Shown: piece by piece, positions 47,511 to 55,975 of the stretch
Layout of the letters: every line of letters starts with the position of its first letter
Position numbering within the stretch: position 1 is the first letter of the stretch
Assembly (NCBI GenBank): GCA_036555515.1
Contig: DATBLC010000185.1
Location: 1 to 64,000, forward strand
Reading direction: 5' to 3'
DNA from: DATACQ01 sp036555515
GTDB taxonomy: Bacteria > Desulfobacterota > Binatia > UBA9968
DNA length: 64,000 bases
The notes under the pieces: model-generated
The model's database searches: none
The model's input: the letters and a program-made list of their open reading frames with translations, nothing else
What the model was told of the DNA's origin: nothing
Program-made: the position numbers and the translations under genes

Positions 47511-47556
47511 AATTTTTGATTTTAGATTTTGGATTTTAGATTCAATCCAAAATCTA
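47511..47556. repeat. AT-rich tandem/palindromic repeat
   Basis: AATTTTTGATTTTAGATTTT continues as GGATTTTAGATTC and then AATCCAAAATCT. AGATTTTGGATT (47524-47535) and AATCCAAAATCT (47544-47555) are perfect 12-bp inverted arms with an 8-nt loop. It stands out as strongly AT-rich in GC-rich surroundings. It lies after tonB and may act as a terminator, though a clean T-run after the stem is missing. Confidence 0.7.
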
Positions 47557-47603
47557 TGCCGCGCGCGATCGAAGTATCGCCAATGCGAAATCAAAAATAG
47601 TGA

Positions 47604-47820
47604 CGGTAAGGGTGACGATGAGAATTCCCCTGCTGCCCCGCAACTGTAAGGGCTACGAAAGCCGCATCAGAGCCACTGCTGATCCAAAGATTCAATAGTT
47701 CAATTTTTTAACCGTTCAAGGACCTCTTCACCCTTGAGCCTTGAACGCTGGAGCTCTTGAACCGTTAGTCGGTGGGAAGGCGCGGCGAGTAGGTTCGAAG
47801 CCCAAGCCAGGAGACCGATC
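47604..47820 (+). ncRNA. Cobalamin riboswitch upstream of the BtuB-like receptor
   Basis: Core elements are GGTAAGGGTGACGATGAGAA, TTCCCCTGCTGCCCCGCAAC followed by TGTAAGGGC, GAGCCACTGCTGATCC, GGGAAGGCGCGGCGAGTAGG and the B12 box AAGCCAGGAGACC. About 80 nt of TTGAACG/CGTTCAA-rich sequence (47690-47768) is inserted between the GCCACTG and GGGAAGG elements, making this aptamer longer than usual. It controls the receptor gene starting at 47866. Confidence 0.93.
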
Positions 47821-47836
47821 CAATCCGCCTCAACGA

Positions 47837-47860
47837 CTCCCCTTTCGCGGGAAAAGGAGG
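47837..47860 (+). promoter_or_regulatory. Hairpin covering the receptor's Shine-Dalgarno
   Basis: CTCCCCTTTC (47837-47846) can pair with GAAAAGGAGG (47851-47860) around a GCGG loop with one bulged A, enclosing the strong AAAAGGAGG ribosome-binding site of the gene at 47866. Positioned 17 bp after the B12 box, it looks like a translation-blocking expression platform. Confidence 0.65.
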
Positions 47861-47865
47861 TTTCC

Positions 47866-49902
47866 ATGAAAGCTCGGCTTTTTCTTTTAATATTTCTCAT
47901 ATCACTCCCCTCTTCGCTGCTAGGCGCGGAAGCGCAGGAAACCACATTTCCACCGGTTTTCGTGACCTCAACGCGGTTGCGCGACATCGATCAACCCGCG
48001 GCCCAGGTGCCCGGCAAGGTCATCGTCGTCACCGCCGAGGAAATCCAAGAGCTCGGGGCGAAAACGATACAAGAGGTCTTGCAGTATCAAACCGGGATTG
48101 TTCTGTACGATTCCGTCGGCAACGAATTCCAACAAAGCATCGACATGCGCGGCTTTAACGCCCAGCCCGTAACCGCCACCAGCGTCTTCGTTGACGGCGT
48201 GCGCGTAAACGAGCCGGACTTCAACACCATCAATTTCGATTTAATCCCCGTGGAAGATATCGAGCGCATCGAGATTTTGCCCGGCACCGCGACGGTCTTT
48301 GGCCGCAATGCTCTCGCCGGTGTCATCAATATCACGACCAAGCGGGGGCGCAGGGACCGGCCGCACGTTGGCTTTAACATCGGCGGCGGCAGCTACGGTC
48401 GCCAAAGATATTCGTTCAACACAGATGGGCCGCTACCGATCTCGAACTTTGATTACTATTTCGGGGTCACGCGGGAACTAACCAATGGCTATCGGGACGA
48501 ATTCGACCCGCGGGATGCCGGCGCACGAATTACGCGTCTCCTGGCAAAACTCGGTTATCGGCTGGGCGAAAGCACCGACGCGAGCCTTGCTTACACTCGC
48601 GTCCTCGACAGTATCAGCCAAGCAGGTTCGTTACCGGCCAGCCTGTTACGAGTTGATCGGAATTTTAATATTACACCCGGCGATCAGGCGCAGAGCAATC
48701 TGCACCAAGTCGCACTCAATCTGAAACAAAGGCTTCCTGCGGGTTTCTCGGTTGCGCTAAACGGGTTCTTTCGGCGCAACGATATCGATCTTTTCACTCG
48801 CGGCTTGAGCAGTGAATCAACGCTAAAGACGGAGACGATGTCCGGCGGCACGACGGCACAGGCAAGCCATGAAGGAGCCATCCTGACTAAGAAGAATCTC
48901 TTGACGCTCGGTTTCGAGTACAGCCGTAACAATTTTGACTCGGACAACTCGGGCATCTTTCTACCCGCTTTCACGTTCCGAAATATGCGCTCCACCAAAG
49001 AAGATGTCGTAGGCATCTTTCTCACCGATAGTTTCCACCTGTTCGAATCGCTGGCCGTCAACGCCGGCCTGCGGTACGATTGGGACCGGTTGAACTTTAC
49101 CGACAAGATCGATCCGAGTCTCAGCGGCATCAAGACCTACAACCGCGTCAGTCCAAAGGCCGGACTGGTTTATTCACCGGTGAGCAATGTGAGTTTGTCG
49201 TTTAGCTACTCCGAGGGGGTGCGGATTCCAACCGTTGACGAACTATTCGCGCAGGGACCGTTCGGTTCCAATCCGGACTTGAAAGCCATGAGAAGCCGCA
49301 ATTTCGAACTTGGCGCCAAGGCTCAGCTGCAAGATTGGCTCGACGCGTCGCTGGCGCTCTTTTACACGCCCGTGCGTGATGAGATTCTTTTTATCGTCAT
49401 CGACCCGGTCAATTTTTTTGGCCGCAATGAAAACATTTCCCGCACCTTGCGCCGCGGCATCGAACTCTCTCTAAAGGCCCGTTACCAAAAGTGGCTCGAT
49501 GTCTTCCTCAACTACACCGCCATGAAAGCCACATTTGAAACTGACGTGCTGCTTTTCTCCGGGCAGGTGCGGAAAGGCGATGAACTGCCCCTCGTGCCGC
49601 GCCACCGGGTTGGCGCCGGCATCAACACCTATCCGTTCGAAGGCGCGACGCTGTCTCTGTTCGGCACATACGTCGGCGAGCAGTTCATGGTACGCGATGA
49701 GCCGAACCAGGCCAAGAAAGTGGCAGACTATTTCGTCTTGAACAGCCAAATCGCCTACCAGTGGCGCCAATGGACCGGCTATGTCAATTTCAACAATTTG
49801 ACCAACCGGAAGTATTCCACTTCCGGTGTTCTTGTGAACGAACCGTTCCGGGTTCCGGCCCCCGGGTTCAACGTTTTCGCCGGACTTTCATTCCGGTATT
49901 GA
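47866..49902 (+). CDS. btuB: TonB-dependent outer-membrane receptor, BtuB-like
   Basis: The 678-residue protein has a signal peptide (cleavage near GAEA, about residue 24), a TonB-box-like VFVTSTR, a plug domain (LQYQTGIVLYDSVGNEFQQS, DIERIEILPGTATVFGRNAL, AGVINITTKRG) and a beta-barrel ending in the aromatic LSFRY. The C-terminal residue is Tyr within an alternating hydrophobic strand, as expected for barrel assembly. The cobalamin riboswitch and the adjoining BtuFCD genes indicate a corrinoid substrate; the plug alone would not distinguish it from a siderophore receptor. Confidence 0.9.
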   Translation: MKARLFLLIFLISLPSSLLGAEAQETTFPPVFVTSTRLRDIDQPAAQVPGKVIVVTAEEIQELGAKTIQEVLQYQTGIVLYDSVGNEFQQSIDMRGFNAQPVTATSVFVDGVRVNEPDFNTINFDLIPVEDIERIEILPGTATVFGRNALAGVINITTKRGRRDRPHVGFNIGGGSYGRQRYSFNTDGPLPISNFDYYFGVTRELTNGYRDEFDPRDAGARITRLLAKLGYRLGESTDASLAYTRVLDSISQAGSLPASLLRVDRNFNITPGDQAQSNLHQVALNLKQRLPAGFSVALNGFFRRNDIDLFTRGLSSESTLKTETMSGGTTAQASHEGAILTKKNLLTLGFEYSRNNFDSDNSGIFLPAFTFRNMRSTKEDVVGIFLTDSFHLFESLAVNAGLRYDWDRLNFTDKIDPSLSGIKTYNRVSPKAGLVYSPVSNVSLSFSYSEGVRIPTVDELFAQGPFGSNPDLKAMRSRNFELGAKAQLQDWLDASLALFYTPVRDEILFIVIDPVNFFGRNENISRTLRRGIELSLKARYQKWLDVFLNYTAMKATFETDVLLFSGQVRKGDELPLVPRHRVGAGINTYPFEGATLSLFGTYVGEQFMVRDEPNQAKKVADYFVLNSQIAYQWRQWTGYVNFNNLTNRKYSTSGVLVNEPFRVPAPGFNVFAGLSFRY

Positions 49903-50010
49903 GCGAAGATGTCTCCACGACGGACGGCCATGCATCACGCGCGCGTGCCGGCTGGTACTATACTCCTGTGTATCCGGGATGAAGCGCGGCTCGAAGTGCC
50001 GGGCCATAGA

Positions 50011-50258
50011 TTGAACCCGGATTCCGCAGTTGCGATCGAAAGCGAAGCGCAAGGTGCAACCTTCTGCAGCGAAGTCGATGGGTTACTGCCTCTAAGCAGA
50101 CATCGATGAGTGGTGCTGCGATGGCAAGTTCAGGCCGATAACAACAAAGTGCCAAAGACAAAATGACTTTGAAATTTTACAGCCGGACGCCTTCGCTGCT
50201 CCAGGGTTCCACCTTGCGCTTGTGGACCTGTCGGTTCTACTGCGGAAACCGGGTTGAA
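50011..50258 (-). mobile_element. MITE-like element, copy D (248 bp, short class, inverted relative to A)
   Basis: It starts TTGAACCCGGATTCCGCAGT and ends ACTGCGGAAACCGGGTTGAA. The core CGCCTTCGCTGCTCCAGGGT is in the same orientation as copy B. It lacks the 30-bp insert of copies A and C. It lies between the receptor and btuF; the right end is 23 bp before the chosen btuF start. Confidence 0.85.
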
Positions 50259-50281
50259 AATTGGCGAGGAAATATTCGGCC

Positions 50282-51235
50282 GTGACAACTCTGGAATTAT
50301 CACTGGCGCGCCGTACCACAATCCTTGCGGCGCTTTGGTTTTCGATGATGCCGCTGGTTTCCCTGGCCATGGCCGCAGCTGCTGACCGAACCATCGTCGA
50401 CGATCTGGGATTCAAAATCGCCGTCAAAAGCGATATTCGCAGAGTGGTATCGCTGGTGCCGACGAATTCGGAGATGGTATGTTTGTTAGATTGCGAACGG
50501 TTAAAAGGAGGAACGCGCTACGACCAGTTTCCCGAAGAGTTAAGAAGCAGGATTCAACTCAAACAGATCGACATCATCGGCGGCGGATTCGACGCGAACC
50601 TCGAAAAGATCGTCAGACTCCAGCCGGACCTGATCCTCACCAACGGTCCTACGCAACAGAGGTTCGCCGTGCCGCTCAAGAACATGGGCTACTCGGTTAT
50701 GAGTCTCTGGCCGCGTGATATGGTCGGGCTCAAAAAGGGCTTCTTGCTGTTGGGTGAATTACTGGGACAAAGAATCAAAGCCAAGACGATTACCGATGAG
50801 ATGGATCGACGCTTCGCCGCAATCGTCAGCAAAGCGAAGCACAGGCCGAGAAAACGGGTTTATCTGCAAATGTGGACCGATCCATTGATTACGGTGGGAA
50901 AGTCTTCCTTTCCGGACTGGCTCGTCAGCGCCGCCGGCGGTGTCAACGTTTTTGCCGACATGCCCTTTGACTCGGGGCAGATCGGCTTGGAATCGCTCAT
51001 CCAACGCAATCCCGAGGTGTTGATTTTCCTCCTCGCTCAACAGCCGTTTGTCAAAACCATCAAGCAACGGGCTGGCTGGTCTCACATTAGCGGGGTGCGC
51101 GACTCTCATTTCTGTTTCATCGATGAGCCCGATATCAGGCGCAGCGTCCAGTTTGCGGACGGCCTGATGAAAATTCACAATTGTTTATTCGATGAGAAGC
51201 GCCGTATGCAAACACGGTCGGCGGAGGCGAAGTGA
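50282..51235 (+). CDS. btuF: Cobalamin ABC transporter periplasmic binding protein
   Basis: I favour GTG at 50282, which gives a signal peptide (LARRTTILAALWFSMMPLVS, cleavage near AAAA); the frame is open back to a TTG at 50261. The mature protein is a type 3 binding protein of the BtuF/FhuD class: RRVVSLVPTNSEMVCLLDCE, LEKIVRLQPDLILTNGP, and a helical backbone between lobes. It should hand corrinoid from the periplasm to BtuCD. It overlaps btuC by 4 bp (GTGA). Confidence 0.87.
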   Translation: MTTLELSLARRTTILAALWFSMMPLVSLAMAAAADRTIVDDLGFKIAVKSDIRRVVSLVPTNSEMVCLLDCERLKGGTRYDQFPEELRSRIQLKQIDIIGGGFDANLEKIVRLQPDLILTNGPTQQRFAVPLKNMGYSVMSLWPRDMVGLKKGFLLLGELLGQRIKAKTITDEMDRRFAAIVSKAKHRPRKRVYLQMWTDPLITVGKSSFPDWLVSAAGGVNVFADMPFDSGQIGLESLIQRNPEVLIFLLAQQPFVKTIKQRAGWSHISGVRDSHFCFIDEPDIRRSVQFADGLMKIHNCLFDEKRRMQTRSAEAK

Positions 51236-52209
51236 GTCGCCAAGCTTGGAGCTGTTTGGTCATCGGCGCGTCATTAATCGTATCGTTTTTCGTCGCGCTC
51301 GCCATAGGCCCAGTGCGCATCTCTATATTGGCGATGTCCGGCAGCGACCGGGACATCCTTGTTAACCTGCGCCTGCCGCGGGTTCTCTCCGCCTTCTTCG
51401 TCGGCGGCGGATTGGCGTTGGCCGGAGCCATCTTCCAGGGTCTTTTCCGTAACCCTATCGCCGATAGTTATCTGCTCGGCGTCTCTTCCGGCGCGTCCCT
51501 CGGCGCCGCGGCGGCCATTGTATTGCGGCTTGCCTCCCCTCTGGCCGATTTCGCTGCGGTGAGCTTTTTCGCCTTTATCGGTTCGCTCATGGCCCTCGGC
51601 CTGGTATTTTTCTTCGGTTTCCGAAAAGGCAGTTTCTCCATCTTTCGCTTACTGCTTTCCGGCCTGGGTGTCGGCTTATTTTTCTCATCGCTGGTTGCCC
51701 TCTTCATGCTCATGGCCGGCGAAGAACTAAAAGCCTTGATCTTTTTCTTTCTCGGCGGCTTCTCCAGCTCGAGTTGGGATACCACCTGGGTTGCCATCGC
51801 TTGCATACCATTCGCGGCACTGGCCGCGTGGTTCTTCGCTCCCGAGCTCAACGTGCTTTTGCTCGGTGAGGAAACCGCCCAAAGCAGTGGCATTCGCACG
51901 GGACGGATTCAGTTGCTCTACGCCGTCGTCGCCGCTTTGTTGACTTCGATATCGGTTTCAGTGGCTGGCTTGGTCGGTTTTGTCGGTCTTATCGTTCCCC
52001 ATATGATCCGTTTGAGTTTCGGCGCCGATCACCGAATCTTATTTCCGTTCACTTTCTTTGCGGGGGGGATTTTTCTGGTACTCTGCGACGCTGCCGCACG
52101 CACGATGGCTGCCCCCGCCGAGATCCCCGTCGGTATCGTCACCTCGATAGTTGGCGTGCCGATCTTTCTCTATCTTATCCGCAAAACAACCGACGACTAT
52201 GGCTTGTAG
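51232..52209 (+). CDS. btuC: FecCD-family ABC permease, cobalamin importer
   Basis: The 325-residue protein has about ten transmembrane helices and FecCD motifs: LRLPRVLSAFFVGGGLALAG, FRNPIADSYLLGVSSGASLG, and VGLIVPHMIRLSFGADHR near the C-terminus. It begins with GTG overlapping the btuF stop. With BtuD it forms the inner-membrane corrinoid importer. The family also carries siderophores and haem; context decides for cobalamin. Confidence 0.92.
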   Translation: MSRQAWSCLVIGASLIVSFFVALAIGPVRISILAMSGSDRDILVNLRLPRVLSAFFVGGGLALAGAIFQGLFRNPIADSYLLGVSSGASLGAAAAIVLRLASPLADFAAVSFFAFIGSLMALGLVFFFGFRKGSFSIFRLLLSGLGVGLFFSSLVALFMLMAGEELKALIFFFLGGFSSSSWDTTWVAIACIPFAALAAWFFAPELNVLLLGEETAQSSGIRTGRIQLLYAVVAALLTSISVSVAGLVGFVGLIVPHMIRLSFGADHRILFPFTFFAGGIFLVLCDAAARTMAAPAEIPVGIVTSIVGVPIFLYLIRKTTDDYGL

Positions 52210-53020
52210 GATGCAATCACATTTCGCCATCGAAACGCGCCGTGTACACTTCGACTACCCTAACGGACTTGCCTTGACGGATATTACGTTTTCGATCGGC
52301 GCGGGCGAGCTGGTGGCGCTCATCGGCCCCAATGGCTCGGGCAAGACCACCTTACTAAAAATCTTACTGGGGATCCTGGCACCGAGCTCTGGCTCGGTGG
52401 AACTTTACGACAAACCCTTGGCGTCCTACGCGCCGAAAGAACGGGCCAAGATCATCGCCTATGTTTCCCAACAGCCGGCGTTGAGCTTTCCCCTCACCGT
52501 CGGCGAACTGGTGGCCTTAGGCCGCTACCCTCATGCCTCGCGCAATGGTCTGCGGGGCGCGGACCGATTTGCCGTTGAAGCGGCCCTGAACCACACGGAC
52601 TCGAAGCATCTAACGGAGCGCAACTTTAACACCCTGAGCGGCGGCGAGAAGCAGAAGGTTTTGATCGCCCGGGCCTTAGCCCAGTCGTCGCGCATACTGC
52701 TGCTCGACGAACCAACATTGCATCTCGACATTTACTACCAACTGCAGATCTTGACGGCACTCAAAAAACTCTGCGCCGAACAGCGTATCACCGTCATTAC
52801 CGTGCTGCACGATGTGAATCTTGCCGCGTTGTTTGCCGATAAGGCGCTGTTGCTTAGCGCCGGCGCGCTGCGCGCCTTTGGGCCCGTCCGCGAGGTTCTC
52901 GATGAAACTAGCATCCGAGATCTATTGGGGGTTGGGATGAAAGCGCTGGAGGATCTACAAACTGGCGCCCGCTACTTCGTCCCACGCGATCCACTTGGTT
53001 CAAGGCGAGATCGAGGATGA
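52199..53020 (+). CDS. btuD: ABC ATPase of the cobalamin importer
   Basis: The frame opens at 52151, but the start is more likely ATG 52199 (overlapping the btuC stop by 11 bp) or ATG 52211. Walker A GPNGSGKTT, signature LSGGEKQK, Walker B ILLLDEP and H-loop VLHDVNLA are all present. Proteins of this length belong to the FecE/BtuD/HmuV group with a short C-terminal extension. It energises BtuC; cobQ follows after 55 bp. Confidence 0.92.
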   Translation: MACRMQSHFAIETRRVHFDYPNGLALTDITFSIGAGELVALIGPNGSGKTTLLKILLGILAPSSGSVELYDKPLASYAPKERAKIIAYVSQQPALSFPLTVGELVALGRYPHASRNGLRGADRFAVEAALNHTDSKHLTERNFNTLSGGEKQKVLIARALAQSSRILLLDEPTLHLDIYYQLQILTALKKLCAEQRITVITVLHDVNLAALFADKALLLSAGALRAFGPVREVLDETSIRDLLGVGMKALEDLQTGARYFVPRDPLGSRRDRG

Positions 53021-53075
53021 GAAATGTTATCCGAACAGGGGCGGGCACTAAAAGGCCCGGTTTAATACTGACGCC

Positions 53076-54596
53076 ATGGCGGCCAAAACCTTGATGGTTC
53101 AGGGAACCGGTTCCTCGGTGGGAAAAAGCGTCCTGGTCACCGCGTTGTGCCGGATTTTCAAACAGCAGGGCATGAACGTTGCCCCGTTCAAAGCGCAGAA
53201 CATGTCGCTGAATTCCGCTATCACCGCGGCCGGTGGCGAGATTGGCCGCGCCCAGGCGGTCCAGGCCGAGGCGGCGGGAGTTGCGCCGAGCGTAGAAATG
53301 AATCCGGTTCTGCTCAAACCGGAAGCCGATAACTGCTCTCAAATCATCGTCCGAGGGAAGCCTCTAACGAGAATCTCGGCTGCCGACTTTCCCCAGCTCA
53401 AAACGCAGCTTTGGAGCGCCATAACTGAATCCATAGATCTGCTGCGCAGCAATTTCGACGTAGTCGTGATCGAAGGCGCGGGTAGTCCGGCTGAAATCAA
53501 TCTCAAAGACCGGGACCTGGTGAACATGAAGGTGGCGCTTTATTGCAACTCGCCGGTGCTGCTGGCGGCAGATATCGACCGCGGCGGTATTTTCGCCGCT
53601 CTCGTCGGCACGATGGAACTGCTGGAGCCGGCGGAAAAAGCCCTGGTGAAAGCATTCATTGTCAACAAATTTCGCGGCGACGTTTCGTTGGTCAAGCCGG
53701 GAACCGATTGGTTGGAGCGACGTACGGGTATTCCCGTCGCGGGTATCATTCCCTACTACCACGATATCTATATTCCAGAGGAAGACTCCATCAGCCTGGA
53801 GAAACGCCATGCCATGAAGACACGGGGCGATTTTGACCTCGACATCGCCGTCGTCGCTCTGCCTCACATCGCGAATTTCGATGACTTCGATCCACTCGAG
53901 CGCGAACCGCGGGTTCGCCTCCGTTATGTGGAAGCCGGGGATCCTCTGGGCGCGCCGGATCTGATTATCCTTCCGGGAACGAAGAGCACGGTGGCCGATC
54001 TCGCCTACCTACGACGAATCGGCTTGGCAACGGAGGTTCTTAGCCAGGTATCGCGGGGCTGCCCCATTATCGGCATCTGCGGCGGCTATCAAATCCTCGG
54101 CACCTCGATCCACGATCCGGATAAAATCGAATCCGCACACACGCTAACCGCCGGCCTGGGACTCCTGCCCGTGCTCACTCGATTTTTGCCCGAGAAATCA
54201 ACCCACCAGGTAACCGCTTGCATTTTGACAGGACGCGGCATTCTAGCCAAAGCCCACGGCATTGAAGTTTCCGGCTACGAGATTCACATGGGACAAACCA
54301 GCGGCGCCGACTCTCTGCGGCCTTTCCAGATCCGCCGGCGCTCACTGGCACCCTGCGCAGACTTCGACGGGTTTCTAAGCGAGGATGGCAACGTTCTTGG
54401 CACGTACATGCACGGGCTCTTCCATAACGACGATTTCCGCGCGGCAATCTTGCGCGAGCTTGCGGAACGTAAGGGCAGAACGCTTTCGGCGATTCCTACG
54501 TCATTCTCTGTCGACGAACAATACGATCGATTAGCAGACCTCGTGCGGAAAAACTTGAATATGGAATTGATCCTTCGACTCATTGATCGCGATTAA
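53076..54596 (+). CDS. cobQ: Cobyric acid synthase
   Basis: The 506-residue CobQ/CbiP amidates four side chains of the corrin ring using glutamine. The N-terminal synthetase half starts KTLMVQGTGSSVGKSVLVTA and has PFKAQNMSLNSAIT. The C-terminal class I-like glutaminase half shows IIGICGGYQILG with the nucleophile Cys near residue 333 and a catalytic His in LGTYMHGLF near 447. It lies after btuD on the same strand. No other corrin-ring genes are present, so remodelling of imported precursors is possible. Confidence 0.96.
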   Translation: MAAKTLMVQGTGSSVGKSVLVTALCRIFKQQGMNVAPFKAQNMSLNSAITAAGGEIGRAQAVQAEAAGVAPSVEMNPVLLKPEADNCSQIIVRGKPLTRISAADFPQLKTQLWSAITESIDLLRSNFDVVVIEGAGSPAEINLKDRDLVNMKVALYCNSPVLLAADIDRGGIFAALVGTMELLEPAEKALVKAFIVNKFRGDVSLVKPGTDWLERRTGIPVAGIIPYYHDIYIPEEDSISLEKRHAMKTRGDFDLDIAVVALPHIANFDDFDPLEREPRVRLRYVEAGDPLGAPDLIILPGTKSTVADLAYLRRIGLATEVLSQVSRGCPIIGICGGYQILGTSIHDPDKIESAHTLTAGLGLLPVLTRFLPEKSTHQVTACILTGRGILAKAHGIEVSGYEIHMGQTSGADSLRPFQIRRRSLAPCADFDGFLSEDGNVLGTYMHGLFHNDDFRAAILRELAERKGRTLSAIPTSFSVDEQYDRLADLVRKNLNMELILRLIDRD

Positions 54597-54730
54597 ACTG
54601 GAAGTTCTCCTTTTAGCGAATCAACGACAGCTCAAAGCGTTAGTGCGTCATTGACAAACATCGAATTCTAATCGCATAGTTCAATGAGTGAAATTTTCTA
54701 ATAACGGTATTGCAGTTCATGTATCCATAA

Positions 54731-55291
54731 ATCTGCCGCGCCCGTGGTGTTCTTTATCATTGCGACGCTGTGCAAGCCGCTGGAAAAGTTGAGATCGATC
54801 TTCGAAAAGTCTTGATCGATTATCTGTTGCTGACCGGCCATAAATTTCATGCGCCAAAAGGTATCGGCGCGCTTTATGTGAGACGCAAGACTCCGGTTTC
54901 GCCGTTTATTCATGGCGGCCACCAGGAACGAAACCCGCGCGGCGGCACCGAAAGCGTGCCGCTGATCGTGGGGATAGGCAAAGCCGCGGAGTTGGCCCGC
55001 CAGCATCTCCCTGAATACGATAAGAAAATCCGCCCGCTTCGGGATGCCCTAGAGGAAGGAATTCTTGAGAAGGTTTCCGATACGGAATTGAACGGCGACG
55101 TGACTCAACGTCTTTCCAATACTACAAATATCTCGTTTCACGGCATTGAATCTGAAGCATTGCTCATGAAGCCCGAATGCGACGCCTCGCGGAATATGAT
55201 CCGTTTTTCGCTGGATAGGGTAAACACAACGACCGACGTACATACGGCGCTGGCGGCTGTTAAACGCTCCGCCCAATTCCTCCGTGTCTGA
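54731..55291 (+). pseudogene. Remnant of a cysteine desulfurase (NifS/IscS-like)
   Basis: The frame reads RGVLYHCDAVQAAGKVEIDL, then LLTGHKFHAPKGIGALYVRR with the PLP-Lys in GHKFHAPKG, IHGGHQERNPRGGTESVPLI, and ISFHGIESEALLM. It then jumps to KPECDASRNMIRFSLDRVNT, missing about 35 residues that normally hold the catalytic Cys loop. The N-terminal half is also absent and a TAA lies just upstream. It is a decayed copy with both a truncation and an internal deletion. Confidence 0.85.
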
Positions 55292-55317
55292 ACCAATCCC
55301 GTGAAACTGCCGTCGGA

Positions 55318-55690
55318 CGCGACCATCGCCAGCGACTATTTGGACGACACAACGTTCCCGTGCTACGCTAAATTTTTCCCTGGGTTTTGCCGCGATCTCG
55401 AAAGCATAGTTTGCAAAGAGATCATCTCGGAGGTTCAGCATCAAGCGAATACCTATGTGCGTGGGATGACCCGCTGAGCTGCGCCGTACCGCGGCTATTC
55501 CACCGCGATTCTTGAATGCCAGCTCTATAGATTCCGAAAGGCATTCCCGGACAAAGGCGAGTGCATCGATGAAGTTGCTCTTTCCTGAACCATTTGGTCA
55601 AACCAAGACCGTAAACGAACCGAGATTAACTGAAATTTGCGCGATGCTTTTATAATTTCTAATCTGGACCCGTCGGATGCAAGGGATCAT
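55318..55690 (-). pseudogene. N-terminal remnant of an AAA/SMC-like ATPase with a stop in its P-loop
   Basis: From ATG at 55690 the minus strand reads MIPCIRRVQIRNYKSIAQIS, VNLGSFTVLV, a TGA where Gly of the P-loop is expected, then PNGSGKSNFIDALAFVRECL and ESIELAFKNRGGIAAVRR, and LMLNLRDDLFANYAFEIA further on. This is the start of an OLD/RecF-like AAA_21 ATPase with Walker A (G)PNGSGKS. Similarity fades near 55318 where it meets the opposing cysteine desulfurase remnant. The nonsense codon and missing C-terminal two thirds show it is dead. Confidence 0.82.
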
Positions 55691-55831
55691 AACGGTCTTG
55701 TTTCCGCTGAGGGGCAACGTCTCTCAATCATAAGAACTTTGAGACGGGTTTGCCAGTCGAAAAATGAGTCATAGCACGCCGATGACATTTCTAATTCATT
55801 TCCGGACCGAGGTATTGAAAATAATAAATGT

Positions 55832-55876
55832 CTACCGATTCGCCTTCCGGTACCCCAGCGCGTCTTGGAGGATGTT
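55832..55876 (-). pseudogene. Tiny remnant of an acyl-CoA dehydrogenase C-terminus
   Basis: The minus strand reads ILQDALGYRKANR then TAG, matching the last residues (IIAQDALGYRKANR, TAA) of the intact acyl-CoA dehydrogenase ending at 57932. Only about 15 codons remain. It probably records a rearrangement that inserted the TIGR04255 cassette next to the intact gene's end. Confidence 0.7.
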
Positions 55877-55975
55877 CGAAAACTGCCGAGGAAGTTTTCC
55901 GGATTCTGCGCGACCGACCGCACTCTGACAAGGCCGGAGAGCCAAAACTCGCCACTTCACGTTGCGATGCAATCG

